DNA of 64,000 bases from Sulfitobacter sabulilitoris (lineage in GTDB: Bacteria; Pseudomonadota; Alphaproteobacteria; Rhodobacterales; Rhodobacteraceae): contig NZ_VANS01000001.1 in assembly GCF_005887615.1 (NCBI RefSeq), positions 1,165,415 to 1,229,414 of the forward strand. The letters are read 5' to 3'. Below, in pieces: positions 51,336 through 58,607 of this stretch. A model generated the notes under the pieces. That model did not search any database, had not been told where the DNA came from, and saw only the letters and a program-made list of their open reading frames with translations. The position numbers were made by a program, and so were the translations under genes. Numbering within the stretch: position 1 is the stretch's first letter; the number at the start of each line of letters is the position of its first letter.

Positions 51336-51818
51336 TTACAGGCGAACGGTCCATTCCTGTTCGATCAAATCCTGTCCAAAGGAGGTCACCGCCGTTTCAC
51401 GGTCCAGCGACCAGCCCGCGGCCTTGTAAAGCGCTCCCGCGGCCTCGTGGCTCCGGTGTGTCCAAAGCTGCATGTCGGTGTACCCGCGGTCCCGCGCGAA
51501 CCCCATGCAGGTGGCCAGCATCCGTTTGCCCAGTCCCTTGCCCCGCGCCTCGGGGACCAGCAGGAACAGGCGCAGCTTGGCGGTCGAGGGCGTCAGCGCC
51601 ACGCAAAAGATCGAGCCCAGCCGTGTCGCGCCCTGTTGTGCGATCCAGCCGGTTTCGCGGCTGGGGTCGTGTGCGGCGATGTAATCGTCCAGGATCGTCG
51701 CCACCAGCGGCCCGAACGTGCCGTCGAATCCTTCGTCGCTGGCGTAAAGCCGGCCGTGTTGATCGACCAGCCAATCGCGATCGGCGGGGGTGAAACTGCG
51801 CAGTGTGATCTCGGCCAT
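51336..51818 (-). CDS. GNAT-family N-acetyltransferase
   Basis: A 160-residue acetyltransferase: acetyl-CoA-binding motif A is LFLLVPEARGKGLGKRMLATCM (R/Q-x-x-G-x-G/A as RGKGLGK), with DMQLWTHRSHEAAGALYKAAGW forming the later motif B. Substrate unknown. The start at 51818 (MAEITLRSF) matches the family; the frame's ATG at 51854 adds a Cys/Pro extension. A weak hairpin (51319-51334) lies just past its stop. Confidence 0.87.
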   Translation of the reverse strand: MAEITLRSFTPADRDWLVDQHGRLYASDEGFDGTFGPLVATILDDYIAAHDPSRETGWIAQQGATRLGSIFCVALTPSTAKLRLFLLVPEARGKGLGKRMLATCMGFARDRGYTDMQLWTHRSHEAAGALYKAAGWSLDRETAVTSFGQDLIEQEWTVRL

Positions 51819-51898
51819 GGGCGCATCACAACACCAACCCGGCTTGCCTTTCAAGGGCGCGCGCGCTAATCGCGGTCACACCACTGAGGAGACCGGAC

Positions 51899-52096
51899 AT
51901 GGGTATCGACACCGAACGCGACATCGAAGCCAACCTGCAGATCGGACCCACCGACAAGGGCATGGTCCGGATTTTCGTCGAAGCCGACGGCATGGAGATC
52001 CCGATGGATTTCACCCCCGACGAGGCACGCGAGATCGCCGAGGAAATCATGGCCGCCGCAGGCGCCGCAAGTGGCGGGCGCGGCAAGCGGCGCTAA
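51899..52096 (+). CDS. Small conserved protein (DUF6324-like), unknown function
   Basis: A 65-residue protein: an acidic start (GIDTERDIEANLQIGP), a beta-strand-like core (MVRIFVEADGMEIPMDFTPDEAREIAEEI) and a basic C-terminus (GGRGKRR). An AGGAGA site precedes ATG 51899. The sequence has a sensible helix/strand pattern and I associate it with a short Rhodobacterales-conserved family from memory. Function unknown. Its 3' end is 3 bp from the 3' end of mmcB, on the opposite strand. Confidence 0.72.
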   Translation: MGIDTERDIEANLQIGPTDKGMVRIFVEADGMEIPMDFTPDEAREIAEEIMAAAGAASGGRGKRR

Positions 52097-52099
52097 ACT

Positions 52100-52558
52100 T
52101 CAGCCCCAGTGATCCAGCATGTCGGGATCGCGCAGCATCTGCAGCCTGCGCGCGGCCTGCGTGGCGAATTTCTGCACCATGACCTTGCGCCGCGCAGGTG
52201 CAAGACGGGTCTCGGGGCCCATGCGCAATATCTCGGCGTCATAGGCATCGGCCATGATCAACCCGGTGTCATCGGGCAAAAGCTCGGTCGGGAAGCGATC
52301 GTCGACGGCCCAGAAGAACCTGTCGCACCACTCAAGATAGCCCTGCCATTTCTGGTCTGTCTGGAAATCCGCCCGGCTTGACTTGCACTCCACCACCCAG
52401 ATTTCGCCCTTGGGGCCCAGCCCCATCACATCGACCCGCAGACCGCGCGCGGGCACCAGCTCCTCCACGCTGACAAAGCCGTGGGCGGCCAGGTGGCGCG
52501 CCACGCCGCGCGCCAAAAGCTGGCCGGGTTGCATCGGTCGAAGGTCATCATGCGCCAT
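52100..52558 (-). CDS. mmcB: MmcB-family DNA repair protein (PD-(D/E)XK nuclease-like)
   Basis: A 152-residue protein with a restriction-endonuclease-like core: D43 in RVDVMGLG and E57-x-K59 in VVECKSS, followed by DQKWQGYLEWCDRFFWAVDDRFP. In Caulobacter, MmcB is an SOS-regulated nuclease involved in mitomycin C damage repair. A GAACN7GAAC box (the inverse of the alphaproteobacterial LexA site) lies 12 bp upstream of ATG 52558, which supports SOS control. It is divergent from the membrane protein gene at 52669. Confidence 0.9.
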   Translation of the reverse strand: MAHDDLRPMQPGQLLARGVARHLAAHGFVSVEELVPARGLRVDVMGLGPKGEIWVVECKSSRADFQTDQKWQGYLEWCDRFFWAVDDRFPTELLPDDTGLIMADAYDAEILRMGPETRLAPARRKVMVQKFATQAARRLQMLRDPDMLDHWG

Positions 52559-52570
52559 GCCGCAAATTAT

Positions 52571-52585
52571 GAACATTTCATGAAC
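52571..52585. promoter_or_regulatory. LexA (SOS) box upstream of mmcB
   Basis: GAAC (52571-52574), seven bases, GAAC (52582-52585): a perfect alphaproteobacterial LexA site read on the minus strand as GTTC-N7-GTTC. It is 12 bp from the mmcB start codon, a position where LexA would block transcription of mmcB directly. The neighbouring divergent gene starts 83 bp away. Confidence 0.78.
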
Positions 52586-52668
52586 ACTGTGCAAGCCCTC
52601 CAGGTCACATTGGTATTTCGCCCCGCGCGGCCCTATCTTGGAAAGCGGGCATGCATGGGGACAGCAAC

Positions 52669-53967
52669 ATGGCGGACACATCCAACCTGACCGAGGCCGA
52701 AGCGCGCGGCGTGCGGTATGCGCGCGAGCTTGAGGGCCATCTTGGCTGGCTCGATACCTTCTCCGGTACGGCGCTCGGGGTGCTGGCCACGGCCTCGGGC
52801 ATCTACACCTACCTTGGCGTGTCGTCGCTGCTGGATGACAACGGCGCGATGTCCGCCTTTGCGGCCATTGCCTATTCGGTGGCGGTTTCCGTCGGCATCT
52901 TTGTCTTCTGGTCCTACATGCTGCGGCTGTTTCCCGCGGTGCGCGGGGCGCGGGCGCGGATCGGGCTGCTGGGCGCGATGGGCCTGGGCTCGCTCGCGAT
53001 CATCGCAATGTCGAGTTGGCTCAACGCGGCGGCCCTGGCCGGGTCGGCGGCGGTCGAACAGCACCTGGCCGAAACCGTGCAGGACTACCAGGGATCGCTG
53101 GAACGCGCGCACGAAATCGCTTTGTCGGCACAGGGGCTTGAACGCGATGTCGCCCGCGTGCGCCAAAGCTTCGAGGATCTGAGCGAGCAGGAGGCCACCG
53201 GCAACCTGTCGGGACTGGCCGGGCGCGGCGCCGTGTTCAAGGTGCTGCGTCAAAAGGCGTCCGAACTGGCCGGGCTGGAGGCGCAGATCGCCACCCAGAC
53301 CCCGCTGGTGGACGGCGCCTTTGTCGAGGGCAACGCGGCCCTGAGCCGGATGCGCGCGCTGACAGTCGAGCCGGGCCCGGTCGAGGCGCGGTCGGTCGAG
53401 TTTTCCGAACAGGCCGTGCGGCTGGCCGGGATCATCACGCAGTTGCGTCAACTGTCGGTCGCGGCACTGGTCGAACGCGCGGCACAGGATCTGTCGGCCT
53501 CGGTCGTGCTGCCCGAACTTGATGGCCGCAGCGAGGCCACGCGCGGCGATCAGGCAGCCACCATCACATCGGTTCTGGAGGTGCTGGCGCAGCGCGCCAC
53601 CACGCTGGAGCGCGCGGCACAGGCGGTGGCGGCCATGACCCCGCCTGCCGACACGACCTATACGCCGATCAGCGCGGCGGATGCCGTGATCCTGTATGCC
53701 CGGAATTTCGTGCCGTCCTGGGCCGGGGCCATCGCGATCGACCTGCTGCCCGCGGTGCTGGTGTTCATCCTCGCCATCACCCAGGGCGCCATCCGCACCG
53801 GCCGCGAAGGCGCGGCCGTCGAAGACACCCTGACCATCGCGGAACTGCGCGCGGCCTTGCAGGCCATGCGCGAGATGGAAGCGACCATGACGGCCGCGCC
53901 ACCTGCCGCAGCGCGCAAGACCGACCCCGAAGACACGCCGCAGGTCACCGCATTCAAGGCCCCCTGA
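52669..53967 (+). CDS. Inner-membrane protein with large extracytoplasmic coiled coil (unknown)
   Basis: A 432-residue protein. Three hydrophobic segments at about 32-50, 61-83 and 96-120 are followed by a long Ala/Glu/Gln-rich helical region (about 125-325, including SFEDLSEQEATGNL), a fourth segment at about 352-372 (IAIDLLPAVLVFILAI) and a C-terminal acidic/Pro-rich tail. The start ATG 52669 (MADTSNLTEA) has a GGGGA site seven bases upstream, better than the ATG at 52651. No known family is recognised. It is translationally coupled to the ClpP-fold gene (1-bp overlap), so the two likely act as one system. Confidence 0.7.
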   Translation: MADTSNLTEAEARGVRYARELEGHLGWLDTFSGTALGVLATASGIYTYLGVSSLLDDNGAMSAFAAIAYSVAVSVGIFVFWSYMLRLFPAVRGARARIGLLGAMGLGSLAIIAMSSWLNAAALAGSAAVEQHLAETVQDYQGSLERAHEIALSAQGLERDVARVRQSFEDLSEQEATGNLSGLAGRGAVFKVLRQKASELAGLEAQIATQTPLVDGAFVEGNAALSRMRALTVEPGPVEARSVEFSEQAVRLAGIITQLRQLSVAALVERAAQDLSASVVLPELDGRSEATRGDQAATITSVLEVLAQRATTLERAAQAVAAMTPPADTTYTPISAADAVILYARNFVPSWAGAIAIDLLPAVLVFILAITQGAIRTGREGAAVEDTLTIAELRAALQAMREMEATMTAAPPAAARKTDPEDTPQVTAFKAP

Positions 53968-54731
53968 TGGTGGTGAAAGCGCGAAAACCGCGGTCTCCGA
54001 TGACCATCCGCCGCGCGCTGAACGGCGTGCTGATCTTTCAGCTTGGACTGGGCGGGCTGTTGGTTCTAGGCGATATGCAAGGGATGCGCCTGCCGCGCTT
54101 TGGCCCTGATGCGCCATCGCTGACCGACCCCGTGCGCCCCGGCGACCAGACCCGCCGTTACCGCCCCGACCGCGAACGCCCCGGCGGGCGGCCCATGCCC
54201 GCCACGCCGCTGCCCGATCGCCTGACGCTTGGCCCGCTGAGCCAGGACGGCACCATCAGGGTGCAGGGCACCATCGCGCCCGGTGACGCGCCCCGCATCG
54301 GCACCCAGCTGGAGCGCATGGACCCGGCGCCGAAAACACTGGTGCTGAACTCGCCCGGCGGGTCGGTGCAGGATGCGCTGGCCCTGGGGCGTGCGGTCCG
54401 CGCCGCAGGCTACGCCACGGCGATGGATCCCGGCGACATCTGCTATTCCGCCTGCCCCTACCTGTTGGCCGGCGGCACGGCGCGCGACATTCCGGATGAC
54501 GCGTCCGTCGGGGTGCATCAGCACTATTTCGGCGAAAGCACGATCCTGCCCGCCTTTGTCGCCGTCGAAGACATCCAACGCGGTCAGGGCGACGTCATGG
54601 GCTATCTGGACGAGATGGGCATCGACCCGCTGGTCATGCGACATGCGCTGACCACACCGCCCGACGAGATCTACCTGCTGCTGCCGGAAGAGTTGGTCCG
54701 CTACGGGTTTTCGCCGATGCCGACGCAATAG
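53967..54731 (+). CDS. Membrane-anchored ClpP/SppA-fold serine protease-like protein
   Basis: A 254-residue protein: a signal-anchor (about 14-35), a Pro/Arg-rich linker (to about 85) and a ClpP/crotonase-fold domain (about 88-250). VLNSPGGSVQDALALG matches the SppA/ClpP GG motif, the Ser nucleophile would be S161 in DICYSACPYLLAGG, and the His 184 or 186 in VGVHQHYFGE. This is the pattern of periplasmic ClpP-like proteins found in alphaproteobacteria, but a partner and substrate are not described. It overlaps the upstream membrane protein by 1 bp. Confidence 0.78.
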   Translation: MVVKARKPRSPMTIRRALNGVLIFQLGLGGLLVLGDMQGMRLPRFGPDAPSLTDPVRPGDQTRRYRPDRERPGGRPMPATPLPDRLTLGPLSQDGTIRVQGTIAPGDAPRIGTQLERMDPAPKTLVLNSPGGSVQDALALGRAVRAAGYATAMDPGDICYSACPYLLAGGTARDIPDDASVGVHQHYFGESTILPAFVAVEDIQRGQGDVMGYLDEMGIDPLVMRHALTTPPDEIYLLLPEELVRYGFSPMPTQ

Positions 54732-54777
54732 CGATTGCCCCCTTGTCGCGGGGGCATGGCGGGCCTAGATACGATAC

Positions 54778-54943
54778 TGACGGTTCTGCCCCTCTCGTGA
54801 CTGGTTACATTCCAGTGGCCTTAAGCAATTCCGAGGGAGCTGGCTCTGCATGGATCCTGGTTCATGTACCTGGCGCCCACCTGTACATACAGGTCCTCGG
54901 GAATATACAACTAAAACGGTTGTGGTGGTTCCGTCGCTTTCCC
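54778..54943. ncRNA. Candidate structured RNA in a gene-poor island (strand uncertain)
   Basis: In the 780-bp stretch between 54731 and 55512 there is an AT-richer region with dense complementary segments: GACGG (54778) with CCGTC (54939), ACTGG/CCAGT, ATTCCGAGG with CCTCGGGAAT (9 bp with one bulge), ACCTGT-ACAT-ACAGGT and ACAAC/GTTGT. They nest as a closed multi-branched structure of about 165 nt. Weak ORFs exist on both strands (71-80 codons) but are not convincing. I cannot match it to 6S, tmRNA or SRP RNA by eye. Confidence 0.35.
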
Positions 54944-55007
54944 AAGCATCTCGAATGACGAAACAGCGGCGCTGACGCGCTGGCCCATGGCCTGCACGGC
55001 GGCGCAC

Positions 55008-55036
55008 AAAAAAAGAGCCGCAACAGTGCGGCCCTC
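55008..55036 (-). terminator. Rho-independent terminator following the 41-codon ORF
   Basis: On the minus strand GCCGCA (55032-55027) pairs with TGCGGC (55022-55017) around CTGT, with outer GA/TC pairs, and is followed by TTTTTTT (55014-55008). It lies about 80 bp after the stop of the small ORF at 55115-55240 and marks the 3' end of a minus-strand transcript. Confidence 0.85.
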
Positions 55037-55114
55037 GGTCACATCAGGTCAGTCCATGTGACCCGACAATTCATCTTTGTCAGCTTGCCCTTGTGCAAGG
55101 CGCCGATTTTCGCG

Positions 55115-55240
55115 TCAACGGCGGTGCACCGGCATCCGGCGCTGCGGCTCTGCCTTGACGGGGATGGGCAGATACTCTTCACGCGGGGCCGAAAGGCCGG
55201 ACAGCGCGGTGCGAATGAAGCGTGCGATGAAATCAAGCAT
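55115..55240 (-). CDS. Putative 41-residue small protein
   Basis: An ORF too short for usual gene calls. The start ATG at 55240 is preceded by a strong AAGGAGA Shine-Dalgarno at ideal spacing (GAAGGAGACACCTC-ATG). The product (MLDFIARFIRTALSGLS...) has an amphipathic N-terminal helix and a Pro/Arg-rich tail (KAEPQRRMPVHRR). The stop TGA is at 55115-55117, and a rho-independent terminator follows at 55036-55008. Signals fit a small protein gene with its own transcript. Membrane association is suggested by the helix. Function unknown. Confidence 0.55.
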   Translation of the reverse strand: MLDFIARFIRTALSGLSAPREEYLPIPVKAEPQRRMPVHRR

Positions 55241-55511
55241 GAGGTGTCTCCTTCTCGGCTATAAGATGGCGACGAAAACCGCAAAGTCCACCCCTACCCA
55301 AGCATGATGTGGCGCTTTGCCGCTTATTGGTCGGCGCATCGCGACCGATCCTCCGAAAATAGGGAAATTGGGCCCGCCCTGTGAACACACCGTAGCCCTT
55401 TCGCTTCAACAGGCTATCGGATGCAGCGCCCGGACGGCAGCGCCCGGCACGCGAAACGCGGTCAGACGGAAAAAACTATCGACATTTTTAGCTTTCGGAT
55501 ACGCAGTCGGC

Positions 55512-55994
55512 TCAAAACGCGTCCGGACGCGCCTCTCGCGCCATGTGATCCAGAACCGCGTTGACGAATTTCGACTCCTTGCCCTCGGGGAAAAAGGCGC
55601 GGGCGACATCGACATATTCGCTGATCACGACCTTGGGCGGGGTGCCCGTATCGCGCAATTCGGCGCCTGCGGCCCGGAACAGCGCGCGCAAGGTCGGATC
55701 GATGCGCCCCAGCGGCCATTTCGCCACCAACGCCCGGTCGGTCTGCTGGTCGATGCTGGCCTGATAATTCACCGCCGTCTCGATCACGGTGGTGAAATGC
55801 GTGATGTCGCCATCCAGCATTTCATCGCCGTCGTAGGTTTCGCCGAACCTGTGGTTCAGAAATTCCATTCGAACGGAATCGACCGTCAGCGACGAATGTT
55901 CCATCTGAAACAGCGCCTGCACGGCATAGAGCCTCGAGGCCGATTTCATCTTGCGGCGCTGGTTGCCCGACAGGTTGCTGTGAAGCTCGCTCAT
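55512..55994 (-). CDS. nusB: Transcription antitermination factor NusB
   Basis: An all-helical RNA-binding factor for rRNA antitermination (with NusE at boxA), 160 residues. SASRLYAVQALFQMEHS is the typical N-terminal helix, and the C-terminal motif KVVISEYVDVARAFFPEGKESKFVNAVLDH is diagnostic. The start MSELHS overlaps the end of ribH by 4 bp, the usual ribH-nusB arrangement. No obvious T-rich terminator follows; a stretch with CCGGGCGCTGC repeats lies downstream (about 55421-55445). Confidence 0.96.
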   Translation of the reverse strand: MSELHSNLSGNQRRKMKSASRLYAVQALFQMEHSSLTVDSVRMEFLNHRFGETYDGDEMLDGDITHFTTVIETAVNYQASIDQQTDRALVAKWPLGRIDPTLRALFRAAGAELRDTGTPPKVVISEYVDVARAFFPEGKESKFVNAVLDHMAREARPDAF

Positions 55995-56542
55995 GCGTGG
56001 TTGGATCCGTCTGTGTCACCGGCCATCAGCGTGTCCTGCCCCTTCGGCTTGAACCCGATGCCCTTGGATTGCTGCGCCCACTTACGGGCGAGCGCGACCA
56101 GATGCAAGGCCGCCGCCGCGGCACCGCCGCCCTTGTTCTGGTCGTCCGGATCGGCGCGGACCTCGGCCTGCGCACGCGTCTCGACGGTCAGGATGCCGTT
56201 GCCGATGCACAGCCCCTGCAGCCCCAGCAGTTGCAGCGCACGGCTGCTGTCGTTGCACACTGTCTCGTAATGTGTCGTCTCGCCCCGGATCACGCAGCCC
56301 AGCGCCACGTAACCGTCGAAATTGCTGCGCCGGTCGGAAATTCCGATCGCCGTGGGGATCTCCAGCGCGCCGGGCATCTCGACCAGGTCCCAGGTGGCGC
56401 CCGCCGCCTCGATCTCGGCCTTGGCGCCGTTGATCAGGTTGTCGGCGATATCGCGGTAATAGGGCGACACCACGATCAGGATCTTCACCGGCTTGTCGAA
56501 ACTGGGGCGCGGCAGGATGTAATGCTGTTCGGCTGTGGCCAT
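55991..56542 (-). CDS. ribH: 6,7-dimethyl-8-ribityllumazine synthase
   Basis: Condenses 5-amino-6-ribitylamino-uracil with dihydroxybutanone phosphate to lumazine. 183 residues. The substrate motifs MPGALEIPTAI and GCVIRGETTHYE (with the catalytic His) are present, along with GNGILTVETRAQAEVRAD. The start at 56542 (MATAEQHY) is preferred over 56599. It overlaps nusB by 4 bp and follows ribBX by 4 bp, giving the ribBX-ribH-nusB operon. Confidence 0.96.
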   Translation of the reverse strand: MATAEQHYILPRPSFDKPVKILIVVSPYYRDIADNLINGAKAEIEAAGATWDLVEMPGALEIPTAIGISDRRSNFDGYVALGCVIRGETTHYETVCNDSSRALQLLGLQGLCIGNGILTVETRAQAEVRADPDDQNKGGGAAAAALHLVALARKWAQQSKGIGFKPKGQDTLMAGDTDGSNHA

Positions 56543-56546
56543 GGGA

Positions 56547-57671
56547 TCAGTCCTTGGTGATGGGCCGGGTGCCCACGATTTCGAGGTGGTAGGCGTCAAG
56601 GCCCACGTATTTCGTCTGCGGGCTGTCGGTCAGCAGCACCAGCTTGTGCAGGCCCAGCGTCGACATAATCTGCGCGCCCACGCCTGTCCGCTTGATGGTG
56701 CGCGGCGCGTCGTCCTCGTCGCCGTCCAGCCGCAGCTTGGGGTGCGGCTCGCGAAACAGCAGCACGGCGCCGCGGCCTTCCTCGGCGATGATCCGCATCG
56801 CGCGCGGCAATTCGTCGGCCGGGCTGGGGCCAAGGCCCAGAACATCCTCCAATGCATTGAGCGCATGGGTCCGCACCAGCACCGGCTCCGGCGTGGTGAT
56901 GTCGCCCTTGCTCAGAACGACGTGATCGGTGCCGGTGATCTCGTCTGCAAAGACGCGCATGTGCCATTCGCCGCCATAGGCCGAAGTCACCAGGCGGCTG
57001 TCGCGCTCTCGCAGCAGGTTGTCGTGCTTGTGGCGGTAGGCGATCAGGTCGCTGATCGTCCCGATCTTGAGCCCGTGTTCGCGGCCGAATTCCACCAGGT
57101 CAGGCAGCCGCGCCATCGTGCCGTCGTCCCTCATGATCTCGCAGATCACGGCCGAGGGGTGCAACCCCGCCAGCCGGCTGATATCCACCGACGCCTCGGT
57201 ATGGCCCGCGCGCACCAAAACGCCACCATTGCGCGCGCGCAGCGGGAAAACATGGCCGGGCGTGGCGATGTCGGCGGCGCCCGCCTGTTCGCTGATCGCC
57301 ACGGCAACGGTCAGCGCGCGGTCGGCGGCTGAAATCCCGGTGCTCACGCCCTCGCGCGCCTCGATGCTGACGGTGAACGCGGTCTCGTGGCGCGACGAAT
57401 TGTTCACGGCCATCATCGGCAGGCCCAGCGTTTCGATCCGCTCGGCGGTCATCGGCAGACAGATCAGACCCCGCCCATGGGTGGCCATGAAATTGATCGC
57501 CTGCGCGTCGGCAAACTGCGCCGGGATCACCAGATCGCCCTCGTTCTCGCGGTCCTCGTGATCCACCAGGATATACATGCGGCCCTGCCGCGCCTCTTCG
57601 ATGATGTCCTCGATGGGGGCAATCGCCGCGCGCAGATCGGCCTCCACAGGTCCGGGGGTCTCGAATTTCAT
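56547..57671 (-). CDS. ribB: RibBX: 3,4-dihydroxy-2-butanone 4-phosphate synthase fused to a degenerate GTP-cyclohydrolase-II-like domain
   Basis: A 374-residue fusion. The N-terminal RibB domain (about 1-205) contains VDHEDRENEGDLVIPA and the HTEASVDISRLAG motif. The C-terminal half has the RibA fold, but the zinc site is gone: where RibA has Cys-x2-GDV-x-GS-x-RCDC it reads THALNALEDVLGLGP, without the cysteines. This matches the RibBX variant described in proteobacteria, in which the second domain lacks cyclohydrolase activity. A separate RibA would be needed for GTP opening. It lies between ribE and ribH on the minus strand. Confidence 0.92.
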   Translation of the reverse strand: MKFETPGPVEADLRAAIAPIEDIIEEARQGRMYILVDHEDRENEGDLVIPAQFADAQAINFMATHGRGLICLPMTAERIETLGLPMMAVNNSSRHETAFTVSIEAREGVSTGISAADRALTVAVAISEQAGAADIATPGHVFPLRARNGGVLVRAGHTEASVDISRLAGLHPSAVICEIMRDDGTMARLPDLVEFGREHGLKIGTISDLIAYRHKHDNLLRERDSRLVTSAYGGEWHMRVFADEITGTDHVVLSKGDITTPEPVLVRTHALNALEDVLGLGPSPADELPRAMRIIAEEGRGAVLLFREPHPKLRLDGDEDDAPRTIKRTGVGAQIMSTLGLHKLVLLTDSPQTKYVGLDAYHLEIVGTRPITKD

Positions 57672-57797
57672 CGCTCACGCCTTTTCAAAACACTTTGCCC
57701 GCACATAGCCCAGCGTCGCGCGCTTTGCCAGTGCGCCACGCCCCTGCATCAGCGCAGGTCTGGCGTCGTCCGGCTGAACAGACCTCGAACCGCGCGT

Positions 57798-57845
57798 CTT
57801 GCCCGCAGGGCAAGGCGGGCGCACCCGGCTGCCCCCTTCGGGCAG
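57798..57845. other. Tandem hairpins in the ribE-ribBX gap
   Basis: The 213-bp gap between ribE (57885) and ribBX (57671) holds two perfect hairpins: CTTGCCC-GCA-GGGCAAG (57798-57814) and CTGCCC-CCTTC-GGGCAG (57829-57845). No FMN-riboswitch core could be recognised. A role in mRNA processing or uncoupling of the two genes is possible. Confidence 0.4.
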
Positions 57846-57884
57846 ACGGGGACATGTCGTGGCGCGGCACGCGCCTCCGTCAGG

Positions 57885-58472
57885 TCACCCGGCCTCGGCC
57901 AATCGCGCCACATACCGTGCCAGCGTGTCGATCTCGAGGTTCACGGCATCGCCCACCGCGACGTCGCCCCAGGTGGTCACGGTCTTGGTGTGCGGAATGA
58001 AATTGATGCCGAACTCTGCGCCATCGACCTCGTTCACGGTCAGCGACGTGCCGTTCAGCGCAACCGATCCCTTGGGTGCGATGAACCGCGCGAGAGCCGC
58101 GGGCGCGCGCAGGCGCACGCGCGTGCTGTCGCCCTCCTCCGTCAGCGACACGACCTCGGCCACGCCATCGACATGTCCCGACACGATGTGCCCGCCCAAT
58201 TCGTCGCCCACCTTCAGCGCCCGTTCAAGGTTGACCCGCCTGCCCACGCGCCACCCGCTCAGGTTGGTCTTGCTCACGGTCTCGGCGCTGATCTGCACGT
58301 CATACCAATCCGGCCCAAGATCGACGACCGTCAGGCACACGCCGTCCGATGCGATCGACGCGCCCATGTCGATGCGCGCCGTGTCGTATCCGGTCTGGAT
58401 GCGCGCGCGCAGATCGCCCGCCTGCTCAAGCGCGACGATGGTCCCGACGTCGGTGATGATCCCTGTGAACAT
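57885..58472 (-). CDS. ribE: Riboflavin synthase, alpha subunit
   Basis: Dismutates two lumazines to riboflavin. 195 residues with two lumazine-binding repeats. Diagnostic motifs are MFTGIITDVGTI at the N-terminus, SDGVCLTVVDLG, GGHIVSGHVDG and the C-terminal NLEIDTLARYVARL. It is divergent from the capsule genes starting at 58608, and upstream of ribBX across a 213-bp gap. The usual neighbour ribD is 4.8 kb to the right beyond the kps genes. Confidence 0.96.
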   Translation of the reverse strand: MFTGIITDVGTIVALEQAGDLRARIQTGYDTARIDMGASIASDGVCLTVVDLGPDWYDVQISAETVSKTNLSGWRVGRRVNLERALKVGDELGGHIVSGHVDGVAEVVSLTEEGDSTRVRLRAPAALARFIAPKGSVALNGTSLTVNEVDGAEFGINFIPHTKTVTTWGDVAVGDAVNLEIDTLARYVARLAEAG

Positions 58473-58607
58473 GGTACGGCCCCTTATACGATCTGCCTTT
58501 CACGTAGCGATGCCACCGGCCCAAGGCAAGGGGACGGGCCTTGTCGCATTGCCACGCCCCTGCCATAGTTTTGCCCGGATCAGGCGCCAAATTGGGTGAG
58601 TTCATTA

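Noticed and set aside
54743-54958. 71-codon plus-strand ORF in the gene-poor island
   Set aside because: It has no ribosome site or recognisable domain, and its sequence is dominated by complementary segments that suggest RNA structure instead.
54732-55036. tmRNA, 6S or SRP RNA identity for the structured region
   Set aside because: No tag-coding segment, no tRNA-like acceptor half, and no SRP GGAA/AGCAG loop are present; 6S could not be confirmed by eye.
57672-57884. FMN riboswitch in the rib operon
   Set aside because: The conserved RFN core segments could not be found on the minus strand; only two simple hairpins are visible.
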